This document shows positions 23,430-33,946 of a stretch of 64,000 bases of DNA, piece by piece. The position numbers and the translations under genes were made by a program. This stretch comes from Piper betle (taxonomy: Eukaryota; Streptophyta; Magnoliopsida; Piperales; Piperaceae), in the NCBI GenBank assembly GCA_033002965.1, contig JAURVB010014727.1, positions 62,001 to 126,000 on the forward strand, read 5' to 3'. Under the pieces are notes generated by a model. The model saw only the letters and a program-made list of their open reading frames with translations, was not told where the DNA came from and did no database searches. The first letter of the stretch is position 1. Each line of letters opens with the position of its first letter.

Positions 23430-24075
23430 CTATGACAAAAGTATTAAGTAGAATGAAACAAGAAAAACCTTTGGCAATACAAGATTTAAGAGCAGAAATT
23501 AATTAACTCAAAACTGAATTGGTACAATTAAAGAGACTACTCATGCTCTATCTATTGCAAATGATCAAAAATTGAAGGTAAAATATAAGTTATCTAATGT
23601 TGTAGTATGACTTGAAGAAGTACATATTCGTATGGCATTTATCATAGTACAAAAGTCATTTTATGAAAACCCTTTATAGCCTTAATTGAACCCTTTCACA
23701 ATAGATGATAAAGGAATCCATGCAAATCGTAGAAGAAAAAATATATCGTTTAAATTAGAATTCCCTAAAAGAAAATTATTAATTTCCTCACTTAAGTCTC
23801 TTATGAAAAGTGCCTATATTAATTTCCTTAGAGAACAAGTACAAATCCTTAATATTAAGAAAAATTTTGAAACACCAAAATGATTAAATCATTTAAAAAT
23901 TATTTGAAGAAGAATTATGCAATGAACTCCCTTCTTTCTGCCTTGTGAGAAAGGAAAAGGCATGAAGTCTCTCTTCTTGTGAGAAAACTTTCTATGAAAG
24001 TCAAATTTCTAGGAAAGCTAAGCCTATTCAAATGAGTAAAGAAATAGTAATCTAATGCCAAATTGAAATACATGA
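23430..24075 (+). pseudogene. Pararetrovirus region upstream of RT (coiled coil, protease position)
   Basis: Around 23430-23560 a frame reads with heptad-like Leu/Ile spacing and many Lys, Glu and Gln, interrupted by one stop, like the coiled-coil segments near caulimovirid capsid regions. At 23686-23883 there is a 65-residue open frame, Lys/Ile rich (FKLEFPKRKLLISS), at the place where the aspartic protease would lie. I see no D-T/S-G active-site motif. The rest has stops in all frames. Confidence 0.45.
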
Positions 24076-24107
24076 CTTATTAAATTAAAAGTAAATTAAG
24101 ACCCATT

Positions 24108-24640
24108 ATGTCTCCTTGGTTATGTTTAGTATTCTATATATGCAAAGCATCAAAAATTAAAGGAGCCCCTAGACTAGTTATAAATTATGAACTATTGAAT
24201 AAAGTTCTTCAATGGATAAGATATCTTATTGCAAATAAAAAATATCTGCTCAAAACAATCTTTAACAACCCATTTGGACAATCTGAATAGATTGTTATCC
24301 ATTTTGGTTTAAAAATGCCCCTTCTAAATTTTAAAAAATTACGAATAATATTTTCAATCCTTATATCCACTTCATAATTATTTACATTGATGAGTGTTAA
24401 TTTATAGCAATACTATTGAACAACCTTTTAAACATCATGCACAATTTCATAAGATTACAAAAATTAATGGTATCATTCTATCAAAAAAGAAAATGAATTT
24501 AGTTTGAACAAAAATAAGATATTTAAGATATGATATTGAAATAGGATATATTCGCCCAATCAAAAGAATTATCAAATTTTCTAATAAATTCTATAATGAA
24601 TTAAAGGATAAAACACAATTACAGAGATTTCTAGGGGGTC
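24108..24640 (+). pseudogene. Pararetrovirus reverse transcriptase, broken
   Basis: The frame at 24108-24290 carries KGAPRLVINYELLNKV and a downstream KKYLLKTIF, matching RT fingers of Caulimoviridae. A stop after FGQSE is followed by FGLKNAPSKF, the conserved RT block. Near 24382-24396 the catalytic YIDD codons are hit by a one-base deletion that shifts the frame. The RT thumb continues to the phrase FLGGLNY at about 24630. The palm segment with the first catalytic Asp appears to be missing between NPFGQSE and the preceding motif. It would have made the enzyme that copies pregenomic RNA; here it cannot. Confidence 0.75.
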
Positions 24641-25458
24641 TGAATTATGTATTTGAATGTTATAGACTTTGCTCACTGTAAATTGTTATGGAGAAGGTTA
24701 AAGAAAAATCTTTCACCTTGGGCTCATGAATGTAAAGCAAACAATAAAATATATTCCTTGCTTATCCTAATACATTATTAATTGTTGAAACAAATGCATC
24801 TGAATTAGGATATGGAGGTATATGAATTACAAAGATTTCTAGGGTGTCTAAATTATGTATTTGAATGTTATAGACTTTGTTCACAGATTGTAAATTGTTA
24901 TGGAGAAGGTTAAAGAAAAATCGTTCACCTTGGGCTGATGAATGTAAAGCAAACAATAAAATATATTCCTTGCTTATCCTAATACATTATTAATTGTTGA
25001 AACAAATGCATTTGAATTAGGATATGGAGGTATATGAATTACAGAGATTTCTAGGGGGTCTGAATTATGTATTTCAATGTTATAGACTTTGTTCACAGAT
25101 TGTAAATTGTTATGGAGAAGGTTAAAGAAATATCTTTCACCTTGGGCTGATGAATGTAAAGCAAACAATAAAATATATTCCTTGCTTATCCTAATACATT
25201 ATTAATTGTTGAAACAAATGCATTTGAATTAGGATATGGAGTTATATGAATTACAAAGATTTCTAGGGGGTCTGAATTATGTATTTGAATGATATAGACT
25301 TTGTTCACAGGTTGTAAATTGTTATGGAGAAGGTTAAAGAAATATCTTTCACCTTGGGCTGGTGAATGTAAAGCAAACAATAAAATATATTCCTTGCTTA
25401 TCCTAATACATTATTAATTGTTGAAACAAATGCATTTGAAACAGGATATGGAGGTATA
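24611..25458 (+). repeat. 212-bp tandem repeat, four copies, in pararetrovirus pol
   Basis: Four head-to-tail units at about 24611-24822, 24823-25034, 25035-25246 and 25247-25458, roughly 95 percent alike. Each starts with ATTACAGAGATTTCTAGGGG (or AAAG) and ends with a segment encoding IVETNASELGYGGI. Each unit covers the RT thumb to RNase H start. Since 212 is not a multiple of three, the frame shifts at every unit. Confidence 0.95.
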
Positions 25459-25770
25459 TGAAAATAGAATATAAATAATAAAGATATAATAATTAGATAT
25501 TATTCAAGTTTATGGAAACCTACTCAATAAAAACATTCTACAATTAAGAAAGAAATGCTAAGTATCCTCAATTGCATTTTAAAGTTTCAAGATGAGGTTC
25601 TGAACCAAAATTTCTTCTACACATTGATTGTAAGCCTCCAAAAGATATTTTAGAAGAGGATGTTAAAAAATTAGTTATTTTTCATTTTGATATTGAATAT
25701 ATCAAAGGAGACTCTCTTCCAGATTTCTTAACTTGTGAATTTTTGAAGGGGGTACAGACTATGAACCAAG
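25412..25770 (+). pseudogene. Pararetrovirus RNase H, broken
   Basis: The last tandem copy gives LLIVETNASELGYGG, the first RNase H acidic motif with Asp changed to Asn. It is followed by a stop and, in shifting frames, by segments equivalent to the rest of the domain, ending at SLPDFLTCEFLKG (about 25710-25750), a caulimovirid-type close of pol. Two or more frameshifts lie between these points. Confidence 0.7.
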
Positions 25771-26807
25771 ACAAGTCTCCTATTTACAAAAATATCCCAA
25801 TTCAGATATATGATAATGGTAAGAAATACTATAAACCATAGCCTGCTTCGATACATGAGCCTTCTAAATATGACCTTTCTTCTACCAAAAGGTCAAATGA
25901 GTTATTTTTCTATCCCTAATGACTACTATAAACAAATTAGCCCTTATCTTGAAACACCATTTTTACTTGGCATGTGTTCTCTTGATGGAAATCTAGAAAA
26001 CGTGCAAAGGGAAAACCCAGTTTCATGTGCTTTGTGATATCTCCCTTTTCTCATTTTCCAATAACTTCAAGAAAAACTAGATATTATTATGAACTCATCC
26101 TCTACAACACTACATCCTGTGTTTTTCTCATTATTTTTGTGGAGATGATCATAGTCACCATCAAATTCCATATAATCTTGAGAATTATGAATCATGCATT
26201 GTATATTCAAAAGACTAATTACAAAGGTGATTTCATTAGATGAATATGGAAATTACAATGTTATAAGACAAATCATGAACTCAATATCATCCCAAGGTAT
26301 CCCTTTTGAATAAGACTACTAGGACTATATAATTGGCAGGTCAAAAGCATTCTTATATCAAAATAATTTCAATAAACATTCCTGGTTTATGCATCTTCAT
26401 TTGTCTAATTTAATAAATTCCCATCCTGGTTCGTCTAGTGGCTACAAGATTTTGGTCCAGAAATAAATTTCCTCCCCCACTTTATTAATAAAAAATATGA
26501 GATATTTAACAAAAATTTCCTAGGCTCTAAAATGTATAAAGATATCTTTTTCATTTCCTTGCATTCTTTCAAATCCCAGGATACTTTCTTGGCAATATAC
26601 CATTGGAGTCCAAAATGGTTTTCTCATTCTTGCACCACAAATCTATATTAGATGGTGGGATAAGTTCAATTCTCATATCAATCTTAGCCTCCTACCCATT
26701 GAATTACACACTCATATTCCATCAAAGTCTTACAAGTCAATCTCATTAACAACCCATAAAGAGTCGGCTTCTAAAAGTCAATCACTGTATCAACATCATC
26801 CCTACCA
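25771..26807 (+). pseudogene. Pararetrovirus region downstream of RNase H
   Basis: Two short frames (25810-26037 and 26025-26243) and scattered pieces to about 26720 carry tryptophan-rich phrases such as HSWFMHLHLSN and IRWWDKFNSH. These resemble the poorly characterised protein region that follows RNase H in some endogenous caulimovirids. Function unknown. Many stops. Confidence 0.4.
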
Positions 26808-27089
26808 ATGATATATATGTCCCCAACTTTCTTTTTGCAAGTTCTCCAAGTCAAAGAAAAGGAACCACATGTGAAAAAACTAGAAATATTACAAAAGGCA
26901 CAACAACAATTGTTCTCTTCTTCTTCTCCTATAAATAGGATTCCTCAAGATATTGACAAAGTACTTACAATTATATCCACTCCATCATTGGATACCCGTG
27001 GGCATAGTCAACCACTAGAATCACTATCAAGTTACTTGTGTTGTTTCTACTGCAGAAATAATCACCATAATTCAAAAATATGCCCATAA
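26808..27089 (+). pseudogene. Pararetrovirus zinc-knuckle protein end
   Basis: 93 residues, open. The N-terminal half is Lys/Gln/Ser rich. Near the end, CFYCRNNHHNSKIC has the CX2CX4HX4C spacing of a retroviral-type zinc knuckle, usually used to bind pregenomic RNA. The stop follows shortly after, matching the end of a polyprotein or a separate downstream reading frame. The solo LTR-C begins 210 bp on. Confidence 0.6.
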
Positions 27090-27296
27090 AGGCCTACTGT
27101 CACATCACTTGCCATGTCATTTACCATGACTCTTACCCAACCCCTGCTGATGTCACTGCTTGCATCAACATTTATAAACATCACTGCTTGAGTCAATCTC
27201 GCTGACATTGTTGATTGTGTCAACCCCTATTGATGTCACGGTTTGTGTCAACCCTTGTTGACATCACTACTTAGGTCATCAGGTATTTCAATCACC

Positions 27297-30274
27297 CATT
27301 ATGTAACACCCTGAATTTAGTTCACCTAAGAACCGAATCAAAAATATTACGATCGAGTCGAGTCATATTTAAAGTTGTCGCTAGGTACGACTCGATCGAT
27401 AAAATAGATCGAAACATGCTTCTTGGTGTTATGAGAATGGAAGACATTATTAAATAAGCATTAAAACACATCAAATATAAGTAAAAGCAAGAAAAGAAAT
27501 AAATGCGTTGAGCTCAAGTGTGTGCAGCGTTTCTCTGTCTTTCCACCAAAGTCGACTCAGGATTTGCAATACCTATATATATTATATGAAAATCGTCAAT
27601 AGGGAATGTTACTGGTCCGAAAAATAGCTAATACAAACTGGCATATGGGTATTCCATTACCCACAAAAACTTATGAAACTTCAAGATTGCCTCACACAGG
27701 GTGGTAAGCAAACATACTTAAGCAAGTGCTGGCTCGCATGCGTGTCTCATAATCATATTTATACATATAACGCTTACGCCCTCACACCTTCCATATCACC
27801 TACCATGGTACTCGAGTGGCAAAAGGAACAATTAAGTTAGTGCTACATATTCAAAAAATGCGTTGCATTACGCAGTACCATCATACATCACACTACCTCA
27901 TGGTTTGAAGGGTACTAGTGCGATTCATACATATCCCCATACCGCTCACTCTCTTATTCATGAAATCCGTGAAAATGCACATACTCATATAATAGACTTA
28001 GGAAAGAGGCTTGTATTATATATTTCTGGAGCTTCAGTTCGAAAACCAACAAGGGATCACATCCTTGTAGTTTTATTAAACATGTGTAAAAAGCACGGCT
28101 AAATGGCCCGACATCGGAGGGATCCGATAAAACACCGCCGACACCCTATGTATAAAACACGATAAAACTCGACACGCAAGGAGTCAAGTACAGAGAGAGA
28201 GTCCTACGGACCTGTGGTCCAAACTCCAAGTGTATCAGCACATCTATAGCAAGCTCGGACTCCGAAACCTACATCAAAACCCACTACTAAGTATAATACT
28301 AACATCTCTATATGATGTATGCTCGTGGTGTGTGCTCATATCATCAATACATCCTAATAAAGAAAATAATGACTAAACATCTGGCATGCAAATCAAGACA
28401 TAATAATAATGAATAAACAAATAAATATGCACATAGATAATTACGTAAATAATAAATACATGAACATAAATAATACCATAATCATAAAATAATAATATAA
28501 TTACACTATATAAATATATAGGCAAACACGAGTAAATATCATATATACACGTGTTAGTAAACACATAAATAATTAAATAATTAAATAATTAAATAATAAT
28601 TCAATAAATAAATAAATAGTTAATATTCATTAATATTAATAATAATAATATCATAGTTATACAATATAAGAATGCATAATTAAATACAAATAAATAATAA
28701 CATACATACGAACATACAAATAGATAAATAAATATATAAAGAAATAAATAAATAAATTTACAATTTAATAAACATAATAAGACTAATATTAATAAATAAA
28801 TATAATATTAATAATAACAAATAATCATGTAAACATTCATCATATATGATAAACATATAAATACAAATAAATAAATAATAATGAATAATTAATTAATTAA
28901 ATAAAACAATAAATAAAGAAAAATCATCATAACATCCAATCATGCTAAACAATATGAATATGCATCTAAACTAATATAGAAGTACTCGAATTACTGAAAA
29001 CAGTGCAAGAACGGATGAAAACAGGCTGGAACAGAGCAAACCAAGCTGAACCAGACTCAACTGTAATGAACCAACCCAGTCTGGGTTAACAGGAAGCTAG
29101 GTTGGATTGACTGGGCTGACGAGCTAGGGAACAAGATCGGGCAGGCAGATGCAGACGCGAACGCAGGCAAGAGAACTCGATGCGGGTAAATAGATCAGGC
29201 GGAGGTGCGGCAGTGTCCGTTGCCAGAAAAGGTCGAGGGCGGCGCGACTAGGGTCGCCGTTGGTCGCATTCAAAAGAGGGAGAATGGGGAACGTCATGGT
29301 GGTGGCGATCAGAGGAGTCAGGCCGCTGGTCGGCCAGAAAACGACTGGAAAGGGAACGGATCGCCACCGGGTGCGGCAACGCTGACGGCAGAAATCTTGG
29401 CCATGGTCTTGGTTGTGGGTGGCCTCAAAATATGGATCTTGAGGAGCAGAAGCCGTCGGGATGGTCGGCTTCCTTGAAGGACACTTGCCGATGCCAGAAA
29501 ATGGCCCGAAAGGGTGGCGACAGTGGCGGAAAACGAGTCTGAAAACACCGTCACCAGCGGCTATTGCTGCGGCTCCAGTGGCAATGTTGGGTATGGACTG
29601 GTAGCCGGTAGTGAGATGGTCCCATGGCGAGCTGAAGTGGTGGCAGCGTAGGGGTGTAACTTTTAAAATGGGAGTAAAAACAGCTGGGTGAGTGAATTTA
29701 ACACTGAGTGGATGACTCAGATCATGCCACATGGCATGATCTAGACATCTAACAAACTCGTACCCTAGTGGGGTCCACCTATGGGTATGTGCAATATATA
29801 TATGGATAGAAAGCTCATATCGAGACCGTCTAAAATCAAAATTAACTCGAGTCCTAAAAGTGACTCTATAGGTAGGAATTGAGCAAAAAGGCTAAATGGG
29901 CCTCGAACCCTAAACTAGATCAAGCTAGGCCCACAAAGGCAATATCCAGTGATCCGAAATTCTTATGCTGCATGTAAATAAAATACTTAGAAAATCCCAA
30001 ACGAATACTAAACACTGCAACGGCCTAGATCTAGACCTACAATCCTGGCTAACACATACAAACAACTCTGTATACAAAGATAACTCATACTCTTATCATC
30101 TGCATGTCGGGCATACTCAGCCACTATAACATGCTCATACAGCCATCTGAGCCTCATAGTTATATTCTTAATATTATTCTGGCTGGAGCTCACTTGAATC
30201 AACTTGAAATTGCCCAAACTGGACAAAACTAAAAAGGGTAAAACCCTAACCCAAAAATGGGGTTTTACACATTA
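27297..30274 (-). mobile_element. Solo LTR family C copy 2 with CATTA target duplication
   Basis: The LTR proper is 27302-30269 (2968 bp). On the plus strand it starts TGTAACACCCTG and ends GGGGTTTTACA, flanked by CATTA at 27297-27301 and 30270-30274. Promoter module at 28050-28067 and TATA at 27986-27993 (minus strand). AT-rich block 28330-28930 and GC-rich block 29120-29640 mirror copy 1. A perfect duplication and no interior show an inserted element that later lost its interior by LTR-LTR recombination. Its 202-residue frame at 29124-29732 is not kept in copy 1. Confidence 0.92.
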
Positions 30275-30620
30275 CCTATTTATCCGGCCCTCCTCTAAAT
30301 GTTTATAAATATCCTCTTTAGCTCACTTCGGAAAACAAGTTTTTCATCAAAGTTCTATCTCTCATAGTTTGTGAAGCTTATGAGTATGAGTGTAAAGATT
30401 ATTAGTGTGAGTGTAAAGCTCATGTGAAGTATTGTGAAATAAGTGTGAAATATTGTGAATATTATAGAAGTGCGTAAGTGTGTGTAGACGAGTGTACAAC
30501 TTGTACAAAGCTAGTTTATCAAAGGTATGATAATAGTATAAGATTGCAAAATCTTTTTCGTTCAATAAAGTTTAGAGTTTGAAGCGTATGTTCCTTCAAT
30601 TATATTACCGAAGATGGAAT
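30275..30620 (+). promoter_or_regulatory. Pararetrovirus pregenomic promoter and poly(A) signal
   Basis: TTTATAAATA at 30302-30311 is a good TATA box, preceded by a C/T-rich stretch and followed by GTGTAAAG-type repeats. AATAAA at 30564-30569 lies about 255 bp downstream. A TATA box a few hundred bases before a poly(A) signal is the arrangement of caulimovirid intergenic regions, where terminally redundant RNA is made. No primer-binding site matching TGGTATCAGAGC was found nearby. Confidence 0.5.
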
Positions 30621-31017
30621 ACTAATCCCCTCAGTCAAATTACTCAAGGAGGAAATTTATTTTCTTTTAATCAATCAAATTATTGAGACCCCTCAAATTT
30701 TACTACTTTGAGAACTTTTTACTTTTCAATCAGTTAACTAAGAGCCCGTCAGTAATATTACATGAGGAGGATACTTTAACCTTTAATAAAGTCTTCCAAT
30801 GCAATATAATCTTTTAATATTTCTTTCTTATGATTATACATCTCATTATTATTATAAATTTGTACATCTATTTAGTTTTTATTTCAATTTGATATGCCCT
30901 CTTTAGTACTCTAATATTTTAATTTCTCCTTTTAAGTTTTACCTCTTGTACTATGTTTTTGATCAGTATAAGCGGCTTAATTTTTAGAATATCCTTGTGT
31001 AGCTTGTCTATCGGGTC

Positions 31018-31018
<1 letters not shown>
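30621..31018 (+). other. Possible pararetrovirus leader; no gene
   Basis: AT-rich, with short repeats of CTCAGTCAAATTACTCAAGG-like and GAGGAGGA motifs. No open frame over 40 codons was noticed. It could be the leader that follows the promoter, but there is no direct proof. Confidence 0.35.

Positions 31019-31050
<32 letters not shown>
31019..31050. repeat. (GT)n(AT)n microsatellite
   Basis: A GT run passes into an AT run, at the border between the pararetrovirus and the Athila/Tat-like element. Confidence 0.9.
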
Positions 31051-31064
31051 AACAACATCCCATG

Positions 31065-31516
31065 GTTTGCCTCCCATGAAAGGTAATTTAGAGTCATTAG
31101 TTTGACTCTCAAGAAGCTAATTATGTGATAATGTAATGGAAGAGATGGAATGAATCACATCTCCTCCAAAATATGATTTGAGCCTCTGATCATTAACTTC
31201 AAATTGTATTCTTGATTTCTGATCTCTAATTTCAATTGCACCATGTGGGAATACTTGATACACAGTGAACAGACCATTTAGACTTTAACTTTCTTGGAAA
31301 CAGTCATAGTCTAAAGTCGTAGAGTAAAACTTGTTGCTTTGACTCAAAGTTATTGTAAGAATCTGTTTATCATGCTACAACTTGGTACATTCTTTGTATA
31401 GCTTGGTATTTGTGTAAGCATCCAATCTAAGTTCATTTAATTGGTTGAGTTGCATCATGCACTTCTCTCTACATGCTTTCATATCAATGTTCAACTTTTG
31501 AATGACCCCCTAAGCT
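31065..31516 (-). pseudogene. Athila/Tat-like integrase C-terminal region
   Basis: Minus-strand frames with several shifts read, in order, NQLNELRLDAYTNTKLYKE, then FTVYQVFPHGAIEIRD and FEVNDQRLKSYF, the conserved integrase C-terminus of the Athila/Tat (OTA) gypsy branch. It is broken by stops and continues directly from the core at 31517-31981. Confidence 0.75.
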
Positions 31517-31981
31517 TTATGCTCTAACTCTATAGGGAGATGTTGCTTTACCAAAGACAAGACGGGTTGGGGATATCCCAATTAGCATCTTGCATGTTGT
31601 TATATAAGCCCATAATGCATCATCCAAATAGATGGGCCAATCCTTCCTTGTAGTACTTATTACCTTTTCCAATATTATATTGATTTCCCTATTTGAAATT
31701 TTAGCTTGTCCACTTGTTTGATGTTGGTAAGAAGTAGCAAGTATGTGCTTTACTCCATACTTTGCAAGAAGAGATTCAAAAGATTGATTGTAAAAGTGTA
31801 AACCTTCATCATTGATTATTGCTCTTAGTGTTCCAAACCTTGTAGAGATGTTCTTTCTTAAAAACTTGAACACCACTTTAGCATTATTGGTTGGAAAAGT
31901 AGCTACTTCCACCCGTTTGGAAACATAATCTACTACTACCAAAATATACCGATTTTGATTAGAAGGTATAAATGCTCCCAT
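31517..31981 (-). pseudogene. Athila/Tat-like integrase core
   Basis: 154 residues open on the minus strand. The DDE triad positions are visible: Asp in YILVVVDYVSK (near residue 18), Asp in AIINDEGLHF (near 59), Glu in ISNREINIILEK (near 99). The HQTSGQAKISNRE stretch and the end phrase RLVFGKATS are typical of the Athila/Tat branch of Ty3/gypsy. This is the longest intact-looking domain of the element, but the zinc-finger part (31982-32600) has stops, so no complete integrase can be made. Confidence 0.85.
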
Positions 31982-32630
31982 GAAAACTATTCCTCAGATA
32001 TCAAAAAGTTCTACTACCAGAATTCCATGTAAAAGCATCTCATGTCGCTAGAAATATTACCACATCTTTGACATCTATCGTAATGAATAACAAATGTATG
32101 AGCATCCTTAAATAATGTTGGCTAGTAGAATCCTAATGGTAACACCTTCAGTACTGACCTTTGTCCACCAAAATGTTCGACATAATCTTAAGTATGTCAA
32201 TGATATACAATGTCTTGTATCTCTTCTTTTGGAGCACACCTCCTAATGATCTGATCGTTGCACTTTTTGAAAAGATAAGGCTTATCCCAATAATGGTAGG
32301 TGACATCATGTAAATATTTCATCTTTTGTTGACATGAAAAATTTGATGGAATCACTTGACCAACTAGGAAATTAACATATTCAACAAACCATGATAAGGT
32401 TGATGTACTTGCTTGGAATAGTTGTTCATCTCAAAAATTGTCTTGAATTGGTACGGGTTCATCCACTTTTTCCTTAATTTCTAGTCTGGACAAATGGGTA
32501 GCCATCACATTTTTCGATTCTTTTTTATCTCAAATTTCCATGTTAAATTCTTGTAATAACAAAAATTCTTGTAATAACAAGATCCAACGAATTAGCCTTG
32601 GCTTAGCATTTTTCTTTTCAAGCAAGTACT
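31982..32630 (-). pseudogene. Athila/Tat-like RNase H end and integrase zinc finger, degenerate
   Basis: Collinear between the RNase H and integrase frames. Minus-strand pieces around 32060-32300 (CQRCGN-like, then LRRCAPKEE) resemble the HHCC region of this branch, with many stops. Confidence 0.5.
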
Positions 32631-33150
32631 TCAATGTTGAGTAATCAGTATGGACAATGACCTTGACACCAAACAAATAAGTTCTAAACTTATCAAAAGC
32701 ATACACCATAACCAGTAATTATTTTTCAGTGACGGTGTAATGTATCTAATTCTCAGTAAGAGTCTTATTTGCAAAGTAAATAATGTGAAAGACCTTTTTA
32801 AGTGTTGGCCCAAGACAACACCATTAGCATAGTCACTTGCATCACACATCAACTCAAAAAAATTGACCAATCAAGAGTAGCTCGATAAAAGCAAATGTTA
32901 ACTTTGCTTTCAACTTTTCAAAAGATTGTAAACATGTCTCATCAAACTTGAATGTTGCATTCTTTTCTAATAGATTGCACCAAGATTTTACAATTTTTGA
33001 AAAATCCTTGATAAATCTCATATAAAATCCTACATGGCCGAGAAAATTTCTAACACCCTTCACTTTGGTAGGTGGTGGCAACTTCTCAACAATTTCTATC
33101 ATAGCTCTGTTCACTTCTAGGCCTTTGCTCAAAACTTTATGCTCTAGCAC
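32631..33150 (-). pseudogene. Athila/Tat-like RT thumb and RNase H start
   Basis: Two overlapping minus frames. 33150-32854 has EHKVLSKGLEVNRAMIEIVE and VRNFLGHVGFYMRFIKDFSK, the RT thumb. 32870-32631 has FELMCDASDYANGVVLGQ, the first acidic motif of RNase H. A frameshift near 32860 separates them. The RT palm with the YVDD box is absent upstream of 33150, where sequence turns AT-rich and unrecognised. Confidence 0.8.
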
Positions 33151-33946
33151 TATTCCTTATTGAACCATAAAAATAGAAAACCTTGAAGAAGAATCATTCA
33201 CATCATGAGAATATTGAAACATAGTTAGAGATGAAAGTTCTTACCTCTTATCCTTCCTCCCTAGAACTTCTAGTTGGGCTTTCTTTTATCCCTAGTCTAT
33301 CAGTTGCTTCAACTTTAAGTTATAAGAAATTTCTAAAAAGGACATTTTAATAATTTTACATTTTCTTATAATTGGCCAGACTTCGCTGTCTTTATTGACC
33401 AATCAAATTTGCCTCCCTTCTTAACTAATTAGATTTTGCCGCTCATTTTAACCAATTAAAACTATCTAGGTAGATTACTTCACTTGGAAGTTATCTTAAA
33501 ATAGTATTAATGTTTACTTCACCATTAAATCTTCTAGAATTTTCCTTTTAGAAGTTTTGAGAGGTGCTATTTTAGTCTTTTCCATCTCCACCTCCAATCT
33601 TATCCAATAGGATTTCATCTACACGCCGACCAATAGAATTGGTCTAAATTAATTACATCACCTATGTGCTTTATAGAATTATCCAATTGTTTACTTAGCC
33701 ATTAAGTATTTTAGTAGCTTTCACTAGGTTCTTTAAGAGTATTTCATCATTAACTAATCTTTAATTAAAGTTTAAAATTAATCAATGAAAATTAGGAATA
33801 TTTCAAATTGTTCGAGTTTGTATTAAAATTCTTAAGATATGTGCAACCAGCTGATCACACCACCCACAATCTACCTCCCTACATTATGATTATAAGCGTT
33901 ATGTGTACATTAGTCTCCCAACTCCGACATTGGCTTAGGATAGATG
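33151..33946. other. No recognised gene
   Basis: AT-rich, without a supported frame. It contains the left copy of the CCCGA target duplication at its end. Could be LTR or leader of an older element; not recognised. Confidence 0.4.

Larger units (their letters stand above)
23007..31018 (+). mobile_element. Endogenous pararetrovirus (Caulimoviridae-like), split by a solo LTR
   Basis: The plus strand shows, in order, a coiled-coil-like segment, an RT, an RNase H amplified in tandem, a downstream region, a CCHC zinc knuckle, and a non-coding region with TATA box and poly(A) signal. No LTRs of its own and no integrase are visible. Pol motifs resemble caulimovirids rather than gypsy elements. A solo LTR-C (27302-30269) with target duplication CATTA interrupts it. 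All reading frames are broken by stops and shifts, so this is an old, inactive copy. Both outer borders are approximate; which caulimovirid genus it belongs to is not settled here. Confidence 0.75.

Noticed and set aside
24762..25380. Three nearly identical 64-residue minus-strand peptides
   Set aside because: They are antisense shadows of the 212-bp tandem repeat whose plus strand encodes RNase H motifs.
29124..29732. A 202-codon minus-strand frame as a possible gene
   Set aside because: It lies in the GC-rich block of solo LTR-C copy 2; the same block in copy 1 (16500-17100) is broken in all frames, so no protein is conserved.
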